Shown here: positions 1 to 6,310 of the stretch, one piece after another
Position numbering within the stretch: position 1 is the stretch's first letter
Layout of the letters: each line of letters opens with the position of its first letter
NCBI GenBank assembly: GCA_934462705.1
Contig: CAKSIH010000019.1
Location: forward strand, 1-13,817
Source of the DNA: an uncultured Eubacteriales bacterium
GTDB lineage: Bacteria > Bacillota > Clostridia > Oscillospirales > Acutalibacteraceae
Direction of reading: 5' to 3'
Length of the DNA stretch: 13,817 bases
Notes under the pieces: model-generated
What the model was told of the DNA's origin: nothing
Database searches by the model: none
The model's input: the letters and a program-made list of their open reading frames with translations, nothing else
Position numbers and translations under genes: made by a program

Positions 1-224
1 TTCTAAAAAGTGACTACTTCCCTGCTTTTTGAGCTTAATATAAAAACATAAGCCTAGCATAAACGTTAGACCTTGAGAATGTATAAACTGTAGTATTAAT
101 ATATTTATTTAAGCATAAAACGGAGTACCGCCATTTCTTATTTATTTTTGTTTTAGACTATAAGTTTCTGTAAATATTATAAAAATAAAAGCTACTGGAA
201 AGATTAAAACTTAATAAATCAATT

Positions 225-1253
225 TTATTTTTTACTTTTATAATAAGGTCTACCTCCTAAAAGGTAATACAATCCAGCATATTGATTACACTTAATGAGA
301 CTTACAACCTCGTTTTCTAAAATTCCTTCATAACGCATTTTTACAAAATCCTTATGTCGATTGCAATCTATCATTGCAAATTTAATAAGTTCCATTTTTT
401 CATAAAAAGTAAAATTTGATGCATATATATATTTTCTAAATAAAAAAATTACTTTAGTCATCATGTCTTTATATAAATAATTGTTTATATCAGAAATATC
501 CTTACACTTTCTCTTAATAAAATTAAAAAAAACATCGTTAGCTAGCATTTGATGTTTATAATAGTCTTTATAACATACTTTACTGGTGGAATTTAAATTA
601 TCATGACAGTAAAAATATAAAACTTCATTTATAATTTTTATGTTCTTACATCTATTCATTGTGTCTATGCTTAAAAGCAAATCTTCTCCCACTAAAATAT
701 TAAAGTCAGAAGAGACTGTACTTGCTTTTAAAAGTTCTGTTTTGTATAATTTATTGCACAAAGAAGTAAAGTAAATGTTATTAAAAAAATTTTTTATTTG
801 GTAAAAAAAATTATCAATTGATCCTTCAAATTCCTTTATATTGCTATAAGTAATAATATCAGATTTTATATTGGCTATATTAAAAATAACAATGTCAAAC
901 TCATTATTTTTATTATTAGAAACTAAAAACTCTATTGCGTTTTCCTTTATAAAATCATCGGAGTCAATAAATTCTGTAAAATATCCACGAGCATTTTTAA
1001 TACCCAATGCACGTGCCTTTAGTGTACCTAAGTGTTTTTCCGTATTAAGAAAGACTACTCTATTATCTTTGCTTAAATATTCTTTGCAAATACTTTCGCT
1101 TAAGTCTGTAGAACCATCATTAACAAGAATAATCTCAATATTTTTATAAGTCTGATTTATTAAACTGTCAATGCATCTTTTAAGAAATTTGCCTGTGTTA
1201 TATATGGGCACTATCAGGGAAACTAACACATCTGTTTTTTTTATATTGCTCAT
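225..1253 (-). CDS. Family 2 glycosyltransferase (GT-A fold), second gene of peptide operon
   Basis: A cytoplasmic sugar transferase of about 342 residues. The N-terminal third carries the GT2 landmarks: a VSLIVPIYN strand near residue 12, the nucleotide-binding NDGSTD motif near 45-50, and a DSDD motif near 95-100 in place of the usual DXD metal/nucleotide site. The C-terminal half has no motif I recognise, and its tail (SLIKCNQYAGLYYLL) closely matches the tail of the upstream gene. I chose ATG at 1253 because GGAG lies 10 bases upstream and the protein then begins MSN, as its neighbour does. A GTG at 1262 is also in frame but has no well-spaced ribosome binding site. It follows the other glycosyltransferase by 30 bases and is presumably co-transcribed with the double-glycine peptide upstream. 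The acceptor is unknown; the peptide is the obvious candidate, but a cell-surface glycan is possible. Confidence 0.9.
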   Translation of the reverse strand: MSNIKKTDVLVSLIVPIYNTGKFLKRCIDSLINQTYKNIEIILVNDGSTDLSESICKEYLSKDNRVVFLNTEKHLGTLKARALGIKNARGYFTEFIDSDDFIKENAIEFLVSNNKNNEFDIVIFNIANIKSDIITYSNIKEFEGSIDNFFYQIKNFFNNIYFTSLCNKLYKTELLKASTVSSDFNILVGEDLLLSIDTMNRCKNIKIINEVLYFYCHDNLNSTSKVCYKDYYKHQMLANDVFFNFIKRKCKDISDINNYLYKDMMTKVIFLFRKYIYASNFTFYEKMELIKFAMIDCNRHKDFVKMRYEGILENEVVSLIKCNQYAGLYYLLGGRPYYKSKK

Positions 1254-1283
1254 AGTTTTCACTCTCCAAGCCTGTAAAGCGTA

Positions 1284-2318
1284 TTAAACTTCAAGATAAC
1301 ATTTGTCTATAAGGTAATAAATTCCAGCATATTGATTTGTTTTTATTAAATATAAAAGCTCCTTTTCAAAATCGTTTTTAAAAATTTCTTTATAAAACCA
1401 TGGTGAGGATTTATATTTTTCTAATATTTTTTCAATGTACATAAACTTTTCCTCACGGCAAAAATCTACACTTTTTATATATCTACACAAAACAGACAAG
1501 AAACCATTTTTTACTATATTAGAAACAAAGGGCCAAATGTTTTCAACATTTTTACATTTATCCATAAAGAAACTCATAGATGAGTTTAAAACAAAAAATT
1601 CATCTTCGTATAATGACGGATAGCATATTGTCGTTATGGAATTGGGGTTGCTTTTATTATAGATATAATAAGCATCATTAACTATTTTTAAATTTCTACA
1701 TTCTTCTAAAAATGCAACATTAAATAGGAGGTCCTCCCCCATTAATATATTATTGTCATTGATACTTAAAATACAATCTTTTAATTTTTTAGCATTGTAA
1801 AGTTTATTGCAAACAGGGTCAAAACAAGCGGGATGATAAAGCAAATTAAAATTTTTATAAAAATCTTCCGTTGTTCCACTGAACTCATTAAACCTTGAAT
1901 GAAAAAAATTATACTTGTCTTTAGAATAATACATATTGAATATAAGCAAATCGCAAGAAAAATTTGCGTTAAGCCCAATTAATTTTTCCACTGTGTTTGG
2001 CAATATATAATCATCAGCGTCTACAAACATTATAAACTCACCGGTTGCTTTTTTTATTCCTTCTTTTCTAGAGACTATTGTTCCCATGTTTCTATCTCGA
2101 TTTATAAAAACAACATTGTTATTTGTTGATTCATAATGATAGCAAATGCTTTTGGTGTTATCAGTTGAGCCATCATTTATAAGTATTATTTCTATATTCC
2201 CATATGTTTGATTAATAGTACTTTTTAAACACCTATCAAGGTACTTTTCAGCGTTATAAATAGGTGTGATAATAGAAACCAGTGGTTGGTTCTTATTTAT
2301 ATTAAAATTATTACTCAT
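1284..2318 (-). CDS. Family 2 glycosyltransferase (GT-A fold), first gene after peptide
   Basis: A paralogue of the next gene, about 344 residues. It shows VSIITPIYNAEKYL near residue 13, the NDGSTD motif near 47-52 and FVDADDYI near 97-104, which together define a GT-A family 2 transferase. The tail YLIKTNQYAGIYYLID is nearly shared with the neighbour, so the two arose by duplication and presumably bind the same type of partner with that tail. An in-frame ATG exists at 2330, but the ATG at 2318 has GGAG seven bases upstream and gives the same MSN start as the paralogue, so I prefer it. The gene lies about 110 bases after the double-glycine peptide, past an intrinsic terminator, so it probably depends on read-through. 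Two differing transferases side by side could add successive sugars. Donor and acceptor cannot be told from sequence. Confidence 0.9.
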   Translation of the reverse strand: MSNNFNINKNQPLVSIITPIYNAEKYLDRCLKSTINQTYGNIEIILINDGSTDNTKSICYHYESTNNNVVFINRDRNMGTIVSRKEGIKKATGEFIMFVDADDYILPNTVEKLIGLNANFSCDLLIFNMYYSKDKYNFFHSRFNEFSGTTEDFYKNFNLLYHPACFDPVCNKLYNAKKLKDCILSINDNNILMGEDLLFNVAFLEECRNLKIVNDAYYIYNKSNPNSITTICYPSLYEDEFFVLNSSMSFFMDKCKNVENIWPFVSNIVKNGFLSVLCRYIKSVDFCREEKFMYIEKILEKYKSSPWFYKEIFKNDFEKELLYLIKTNQYAGIYYLIDKCYLEV

Positions 2319-2365
2319 GATACACTCCATTTTACTAATAATTTTATTAATGGTAAATCAAAATA

Positions 2366-2397
2366 AGAGACTTTTTCATAGCAAATAAAAAGTCTCT
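2366..2397 (-). terminator. Intrinsic terminator between peptide gene and glycosyltransferases
   Basis: A perfect 11-bp inverted repeat (AGAGACTTTTT at 2366-2376 and its complement at 2387-2397) with a 10-base loop. On the minus strand it is followed by TTATTTTGATTT, a broken U-tract. It sits 29 bases after the peptide stop codon and 48 before the first glycosyltransferase start. The imperfect U-tract suggests partial termination, giving much peptide mRNA and less enzyme mRNA. Confidence 0.75.
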
Positions 2398-2425
2398 CAT
2401 TTGTTATTTCTTGCATTCAAAAACC

Positions 2426-2599
2426 TTAGTCTCGTGGTAAATCAGGCCTGAGAACATACAAAGGAGCATTATTTTCAGGACTATAAAAAGGATTAACAAT
2501 ATAGTTTGGATTGTAAAATGGACTACTTTCATCAATTTCAGGATCAAGATATCCACCACTTACTCCTTGTACATCACTCTTTTTTAATTCATCCTTCAT
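2426..2599 (-). CDS. Secreted peptide precursor with double-glycine leader (57 aa)
   Basis: A small gene with an excellent ribosome binding site (AGAGGAGGTG, 5 bases before ATG). Residues 1-16 (MKDELKKSDVQGVSGG) fit the double-glycine leader consensus position by position: L at -12, D at -8, V at -7, V at -4, GG at -2/-1. Such leaders are cut and exported by ABC transporters with a C39 peptidase domain; none is visible in this window. The 41-residue core starts YLDPEIDE, has no Cys or Lys, is rich in Pro, Tyr, Phe and Asn, is acidic early on, and contains two related units, PFYNPNYIVN and PFYSPENNAP. It heads a minus-strand unit with two glycosyltransferases, so a glycosylated bacteriocin-like or signalling peptide is a reasonable guess. 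Lack of Cys argues against known S-linked glycocins. I do not recognise the exact family. Confidence 0.82.
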   Translation of the reverse strand: MKDELKKSDVQGVSGGYLDPEIDESSPFYNPNYIVNPFYSPENNAPLYVLRPDLPRD

Positions 2600-2629
2600 G
2601 ATTTCACCTCCTCTTAATTTAATAATTTT

Positions 2630-2658
2630 ATTATATCATCCAACAATTAGACCGTAAA
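2630..2658 (-). promoter_or_regulatory. Sigma-A type promoter for the peptide operon
   Basis: On the minus strand, TTTACG (2658-2653), a 17-base spacer and a perfect TATAAT (2635-2630), about 31 bases before the peptide start codon. Confidence 0.7.
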
Positions 2659-2677
2659 GATTAAAACTCTCCAAATG

Positions 2678-2693
2678 CCCCCCCCCCTTTTTT
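2678..2693. repeat. C10T6 homopolymer tract (G10 on operon strand) upstream of promoter
   Basis: Ten consecutive C (2678-2687) followed by six T. The C-run ends 19 bases upstream of the -35 hexamer of the peptide promoter. Such a G/C run is out of place in this AT-rich sequence and is prone to slippage. Its length could change spacing to an upstream activator or curved A/T element, or it could be a sequencing-length artefact. Confidence 0.8.
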
Positions 2694-2843
2694 GTGCATA
2701 TTTTTAATCAGTAAATATCATTCCCTAAATGGTTTGCTTCATTCATTTTTATATATAACATCTTCGATTAATGATATTTTTATAGTATAAATCATTTTAG
2801 AAATCTAATAAAATTTTTCAAAGCCCCTAACATTTATCAATAG

Positions 2844-3035
2844 TCACATTATAATGTAATCCGCGCAGTTCAGCACCTCAAAAGCTTCTGATAAATAATT
2901 ATTTAAAAGAAGTTCATTTTCTCCTAATTTGTTTTTTATCTCGCCAGCCATCTTCCAAAAACTTGATAAAGAATCCTTCAAAATGCTGCTCAATGACGAT
3001 GCTGCCACGTTTTCAAAGTCTTTAAAAATATTCAT
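2844..3035 (-). CDS. Hypothetical small protein (63 aa)
   Basis: A short soluble protein beginning MNIFKDFENVAASS and ending in NCADYIIM. A good ribosome binding site (GGGAG, 7 bases before ATG) and a TATAAT about 18 bases upstream of ATG support real expression. The sequence is rich in Ser, Leu, Asn and Glu and reads as mostly helical. There is no signal peptide or membrane segment, and a single Cys lies near the end. It points the same way as the peptide operon but is 245 bases from it and has its own promoter-like site. I do not recognise it; it could be a small regulator, an immunity-like protein, or the front end of a truncated gene. Confidence 0.5.
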   Translation of the reverse strand: MNIFKDFENVAASSLSSILKDSLSSFWKMAGEIKNKLGENELLLNNYLSEAFEVLNCADYIIM

Positions 3036-3077
3036 ATTAAAACTCCCATAATTATATTTGAAAACTTAAACGATAAA

Positions 3078-3138
3078 AATATGCGTAAAGGTATAAAATT
3101 TGCTGCCTTTCTGTACCCTCACGCATTTTTTATTTTGC
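3078..3138 (+). ncRNA. Structured RNA element 1 ending in a terminator-like T-tract
   Basis: The outer stem is ATGCGT (3081-3086) with ACGCAT (3121-3126), extended by A/T pairs. The inner hairpin is AAAGGTA (3087-3093) with TGCCTTT (3104-3110). A 3' linker holds CTGTACCC, and the 3' arm runs straight into TTTTTTATTTT. The T-tract orients it on the plus strand. No convincing promoter is visible. It has the same architecture and inner-hairpin sequence as element 2 downstream. Not matched to any RNA family I know. Confidence 0.45.
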
Positions 3139-3161
3139 CACTCGTGAAAACACGCAAATAT

Positions 3162-3170
3162 TGATATAAT
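3162..3170 (+). promoter_or_regulatory. Extended -10 promoter for RNA element 2
   Basis: TGATATAAT, an extended -10 (TGN followed by a perfect TATAAT at 3165-3170). The -35 region is poor. A start about 7 bases downstream would fall at the first bases of the RNA element 2 stem. Confidence 0.5.
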
Positions 3171-3173
3171 TAG

Positions 3174-3251
3174 AAAGTCATGGTGTCGCTTTTTTGTAAA
3201 AGGTAGCTTGCTTGCCTTTTGCATGGCTGACCTTCCATGACTTTTTATTTT
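3174..3251 (+). ncRNA. Structured RNA element 2, candidate small RNA
   Basis: The closing stem is AAAGTCATGG (3174-3183) with CCATGACTTT (3235-3244), a perfect 10 bp, followed by TTATTTTT as in an intrinsic terminator. Inside lies the hairpin GTAAAAGGTA (3196-3205) with TGCCTTTTGC (3213-3222), then a CTGACC linker. The inner hairpin and linker match element 1. An extended -10 just upstream predicts a short independent transcript of about 75 nt. The function is unknown; no protein gene follows on this strand. Confidence 0.5.
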
Positions 3252-3328
3252 TAAATCTTTTATTATAGAACCGCTCTAAATGAGAAATAAATCAAGTCAT
3301 TTTTTAACAAAAAAATAAAAAAATCAGC

Positions 3329-4285
3329 CTATAGCATGACAAATATCAGATTGCCTGTTTTAGAATCCCACTCAATGATGTTCATAAGGGTTAGAGTGCT
3401 TGTCAGGACGTCCATGGTCGGCATAGTATCCCTCTCATATCCGCCTTTCCCACCATGAAAATAAGAATGATTAATTGTATTTGGATTACAAAAAAACAAC
3501 CATCTTCTTGTTTAAAGGGACGCCAATCGCCGCCATGCGAATTTTCCATGCCTTTCTCAGCCAAAACAAAGCCGGACTTTTTTACAATTATACCTTTGTT
3601 TACTGATTTTTGTTTAGTCAGGTCGTCCTCATAGCGTTACCAGGAACTTAAGTCGTAATCGACAACAATTATATTGCCGTCTATCTCGAGAAACGGCGTG
3701 TTATAGCAAATAATGATTTTAGGGTCAATGCGGCTGAGCATCTCGTTATAACCTGCCATAAAAAATTCTTTTGGGTCAAAATGATGGTAATACTCAGACA
3801 CTATATATGTGGAAACTGCGGCTGTACTGCCATTTTCAATACCTTCAAAGCAAAAATCAAATGTACTTTTGTCACCCCAACTAACTGTTGGAATTACCGG
3901 TATGCCTTTTGATACCAAATAGGCCCCACACCAGCGATTTTGGAAGGTGTTGTACATCTGCAGCGGCGTTGCCATGTCGGTATACAGGCTAAAGTCTGGC
4001 GTTAGCACAGCCTTATATTGCTTTAAGACATTGATAGATATAATTATCTGAATTTTCCCAAATGCATTCAAACTTATAGTCATACAAAAAGAAATGGAAC
4101 ATATGGTTAAAGTACTTATCTTTGCCCGCTTTGGCAACATCAAAGCTAAGCAATCTCAGGCTGTCGAAATTATCCATATCAAAATCAAATGATGGAACCA
4201 TTGGCTTTCTGCATTTTCCATATTCATAAAACTGATTTCTCAAAAATATTGGGTCTGTTCCATAATTAAAACTCTCTTCTATCAT
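3329..4285 (-). pseudogene. Decayed DUF4417-family gene
   Basis: The N-terminal part begins at ATG 4285 (AGGG upstream), with LRNQFYEYGKCRKPMVPSFDF, and runs to WENSDNY. A one-base shift near 4040 then leads to LKQYKAVLTPDFSLYTDM, NRWCGAYLVSKGIPVIPTVS and FDFCFEGI, the hallmark stretch of DUF4417 proteins as I recall them. The frame meets a TAA at 3637, continues in phase to HGGDWRPFKQEDGCFFVI, shifts at an A7 run (3490-3496) to NPNTINHSYFHGGKGGYE, and shifts again around HGRPDKHSNPYEH and IEWDSKTGNLIF, stopping at 3329. At least three frameshifts plus a stop mean it is dead. DUF4417 has no established function and is common on phages and mobile elements. A second fragment of this family lies at 9783. 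Confidence 0.75.
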
Positions 4286-4295
4286 TAAATTCCCT

Positions 4296-4679
4296 TCATA
4301 AACAAATTACATAAATACCTTTAATGCGTAGGTTACACCAGGTTATCTGTTCCTCGGTTGTACCTGCAATCTAAGAATCCGCGGCATTGTCTACAAAACA
4401 GCCTTCACAAATTCCCACAGGACATCTTGTCTCTCTGATAAAACCAAAATACTCTCTACCACTTGAATTTAAGCGGGTTTTGCAGTCCCTGGAGTTTTGC
4501 CCGATAGACTTAATCTTCGGCTTCAATATTTTGAGCTAAAGTTAAGCTTGTCCCATCTCCTGAATAGTGATATACTTCGAACCCGTCGCCCCACCCGAAT
4601 CATTGTGAAGATCCACCGCTAAATCAGACCCGGATGCGTTACACTCGCGGAGTCCTTCAGTCAGCGGGTCATTTTCATA
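4296..4679 (-). pseudogene. N-acetylmuramoyl-L-alanine amidase (amidase_3) C-terminal fragment
   Basis: Read through two frameshifts, the minus strand gives LRECNASGSDLAVDLHNDSGG, then GDGFEVYHYSGDGTS and LTLAQNIEAE, then GQNSRDCKTRLNSSGREYFG, FIRETRCPVGICEG and CFVDNAADS. These are the central and C-terminal blocks of zinc amidases of the amidase_3 family, which cleave the bond between muramic acid and L-alanine in peptidoglycan. The His in DLHN would be a zinc ligand and the Glu in ICEG the catalytic residue. The first third, with the other zinc ligands, is missing and is replaced abruptly by hcp sequence at about 4679. In-frame stops after IEAED and DNAADS add to the damage. The decayed DUF4417 gene starts 10 bases after its end, so the two may once have been neighbours on a prophage or integrative element. 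Confidence 0.75.
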
Positions 4680-5038
4680 AGCAGAAGCTCGAGGTTGTGC
4701 AAATCGTGACCGGAGATGACGATAAATGAACCTTTTTTAACTATCAGAGGAACCGTGACAGGCATTAGCATGCCGTAGCTTTCAGTGTTTGCCTTATCTA
4801 GCAGTGCCATGCATTTGAGTTTCTTTTTTCCCACCTCCATGACGGTGGTCAGAAGCTCGTCCACGCCCCAATTTTCACCGACGGCAAAGAAAGCTTCCTG
4901 AAGGAAGCCTTTCTGCTACGTACCGGCGATACGGCTGAATCGATTGGCCTTGTTCTGTCAGCAAGCGTTCTGATCATACAGGATAATATTTGAGGCAGCC
5001 TCAACATTCTCTCCAAAGCAGGACTGGGACAAACCTTT
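4676..5038 (-). pseudogene. hcp: Hybrid cluster protein (hydroxylamine reductase) fragment
   Basis: One minus-strand frame reads CFGENVEAASNIILYDQNAC, a TGA at 4958-4960, a TAG at 4916-4918, then GFLQEAFFAVGENWGVDELL, MEVGKKKLKCMALLDKANTE, VPLIVKKGSFIVISGHDLHN and LELLL. The ANTESYG and SGHDLxxLxxLL stretches are typical of the hybrid cluster protein, an iron-sulfur-oxygen enzyme of nitrosative-stress defence in anaerobes. The piece corresponds to roughly the N-terminal to middle part. The spacing between the N-terminal-like stretch and the DELL stretch is much shorter than in intact proteins of more than 500 residues, so an internal deletion is likely. All later cluster-ligand regions are absent, and the reading runs directly into the amidase fragment. 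Confidence 0.7.
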
Positions 5039-5330
5039 AACACTGCCTTTGCCTGTGCATCTGGCTCCGTACTGAAATGTAAGTGTAATAGCGGAAACGT
5101 CTGTCACAGTCATTTCTCCGAATGTAAAATGCATCCTGAACGTCTGCTTGTCTGCCTGCGTTCATCATAGCCGGATTATCTGCAATCTTCTGGGTGAGCT
5201 TGCCTAAAAAAATCTGCGCTTCGGTGAAAAGCTCACACATATAGTGCAGCGTACCACACAGGCAAAGCTGCTGTCCTTTTTCCGCAGAGGCTCTGCGCCT
5301 CGGAAGATATAAATTTGACATTCCATTATC
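5039..5330 (-). pseudogene. Unrecognised remnant upstream of hcp fragment
   Basis: An open minus-strand stretch (5037-5321) reads GQQLCLCGTLHYMCELFTEA and QIFLGKLTQKIADNPAMMNA. An alternative frame near its end reads MTVTDVSAITLTFQYGARCT, which could belong to a damaged hcp N-terminus with its cysteines. I cannot assign either. Its composition is G+C-richer than the flanks and it sits among broken genes, so I treat it as debris rather than a working gene. Confidence 0.3.
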
Positions 5331-5555
5331 CAGACAACAAATGGCAGATTACCTTAAAGTGGTGCGCAACAGGCTCACTTAAACTCGGAAAAATGCGCAG
5401 TGAATGACTATTGGACTTCCGTAAAAGCTATTTTATATTAAAAGTCTGAGGACAGATTTATAATTTTGCAGATTTTTGGGAACAAAAATGGATTAATTAT
5501 AATAGCAACTGAGGTTTTACCCCAACCCGTTATATTGTATTAACTTCAAATTTGA
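5331..5555. other. No gene recognised
   Basis: Both strands contain many stops here. Short stretches such as MADYLKVVRNRLT on the plus strand hint at more eroded coding sequence, but nothing can be assigned. Confidence 0.4.
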
Positions 5556-5885
5556 TTCTGTGGTAACTATATAACAAATCACTTCCTACTTGGAAAAGAA
5601 GCCGTATTGGTTAGGCTTTTCTTGCTGCTTCTGATTTTTGCCAGAGGCGTGGGGCTATGTACCATTTTATCCTTCATTGATACCATACTTCTTATGTGGA
5701 AGGTGCTTGTGTCGAGTCTCTTGAATAGGCTGAACTCAATCTGAGCCTCACTCGGCCTGGTACGTGCGATGACGACGCTCATTTTGATGCTGATTTACGG
5801 CAGGGATCGACACTTCCCAGCTACCGTGGCGGGCGCAGCACTCGGTATTCTGGTGAAAGTGGTATTAGGCTTAATTTTTATAGAT
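5556..5885 (+). pseudogene. Membrane-protein fragment with internal stop
   Basis: A plus-strand frame reads GNYITNHFLLGKEAVLVRLF, LLLLIFARGVGLCTILSFID and TILLMWKVLVSSLLNRLNSI, then TGA at 5742-5744, then ASLGLVRAMTTLILMLIYGR, DRHFPATVAGAALGILVKVV and LGLIFID. It contains about four hydrophobic segments, typical of an integral membrane protein. There is no plausible start with a ribosome binding site, and one in-frame stop. The family is not recognised. The open frame continues to 6095, but after about 5885 it is no longer hydrophobic and overlaps better-looking minus-strand coding sequence. Confidence 0.4.
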
Positions 5886-6005
5886 TCTTTCCAGATCCAC
5901 AGCGCGGTTATGGAGTCCCGCAAGAGCCTTCTTTACACCAAGATCGTTCACACCAACATTGACTCGTTCGGCCTTGTCACATTCTATCCGCAAACCGTGT
6001 TTACA
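5871..6005 (-). pseudogene. C-terminal fragment of an unidentified protein
   Basis: The minus strand reads KHGLRIECDKAERVNVGVND, LGVKKALAGLHNRAVDLERI and YKN, followed by TAA at 5871-5873. The amino-acid composition is that of a real soluble protein rather than a shadow. Upstream the frame dissolves into AT-rich sequence with no start. It abuts the plus-strand membrane fragment, another sign that this stretch is patched together from pieces. Family unknown. Confidence 0.35.
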
Positions 6006-6163
6006 AGCGGTTTGCTTTTAATGCACGGAACTTTTAATTTTAATATATTGAAGTTCAATAAGAATGAATTTGAGAAAATTTTCAACGGTACCTAATTTAT
6101 GAAGGTAATCTGTGTGATGCCATAATCAAAATTAAATTCTAGTAAAGAATAATATAGTTAAAT

Positions 6164-6215
6164 AAAAAGCAGCTCGAAGTGATGGAAAATTTGTACTAAG
6201 AGCTGTTTTTTATTT
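6164..6215. terminator. Bidirectional intrinsic terminator, end of ABC operon
   Basis: CAGCTC (6170-6175) pairs with GAGCTG (6200-6205). The stem is flanked by AAAAAG on the left and TTTTTTATTTT on the right, so U-tracts follow it on both strands. It lies about 100 bases past the ATPase stop codon on the minus strand. Confidence 0.65.
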
Positions 6216-6310
6216 TATCTTACAATTAACTTGGCTGACAAAGAATTAACAAATTATTACAACAATAAGGAGTGTATTAAACGTCTCTACTAAATTAATG
6301 TGATATAAAG

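Noticed and set aside
117..135. T-box-like or terminator hairpin CGGAGTACCG after the glycosyltransferase operon
   Set aside because: The stem has only 3-5 bp with a tetraloop, and the match to a T-box core is poor. It is too weak to call.
871..1149. Plus-strand open frame inside the glycosyltransferase gene
   Set aside because: Antisense of the GT2 catalytic region, with no ribosome binding site.
4030..4045. Programmed frameshift joining the two halves of the DUF4417 gene
   Set aside because: There is no slippery heptamer at the junction, and the same gene has further frameshifts and a stop downstream, so decay explains it.
5886..6095. C-terminal half of the plus-strand membrane-protein frame
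   Set aside because: The hydrophobic pattern ends at about 5885, and the opposite strand reads a more protein-like sequence ending at 5871. The rest looks like a shadow.
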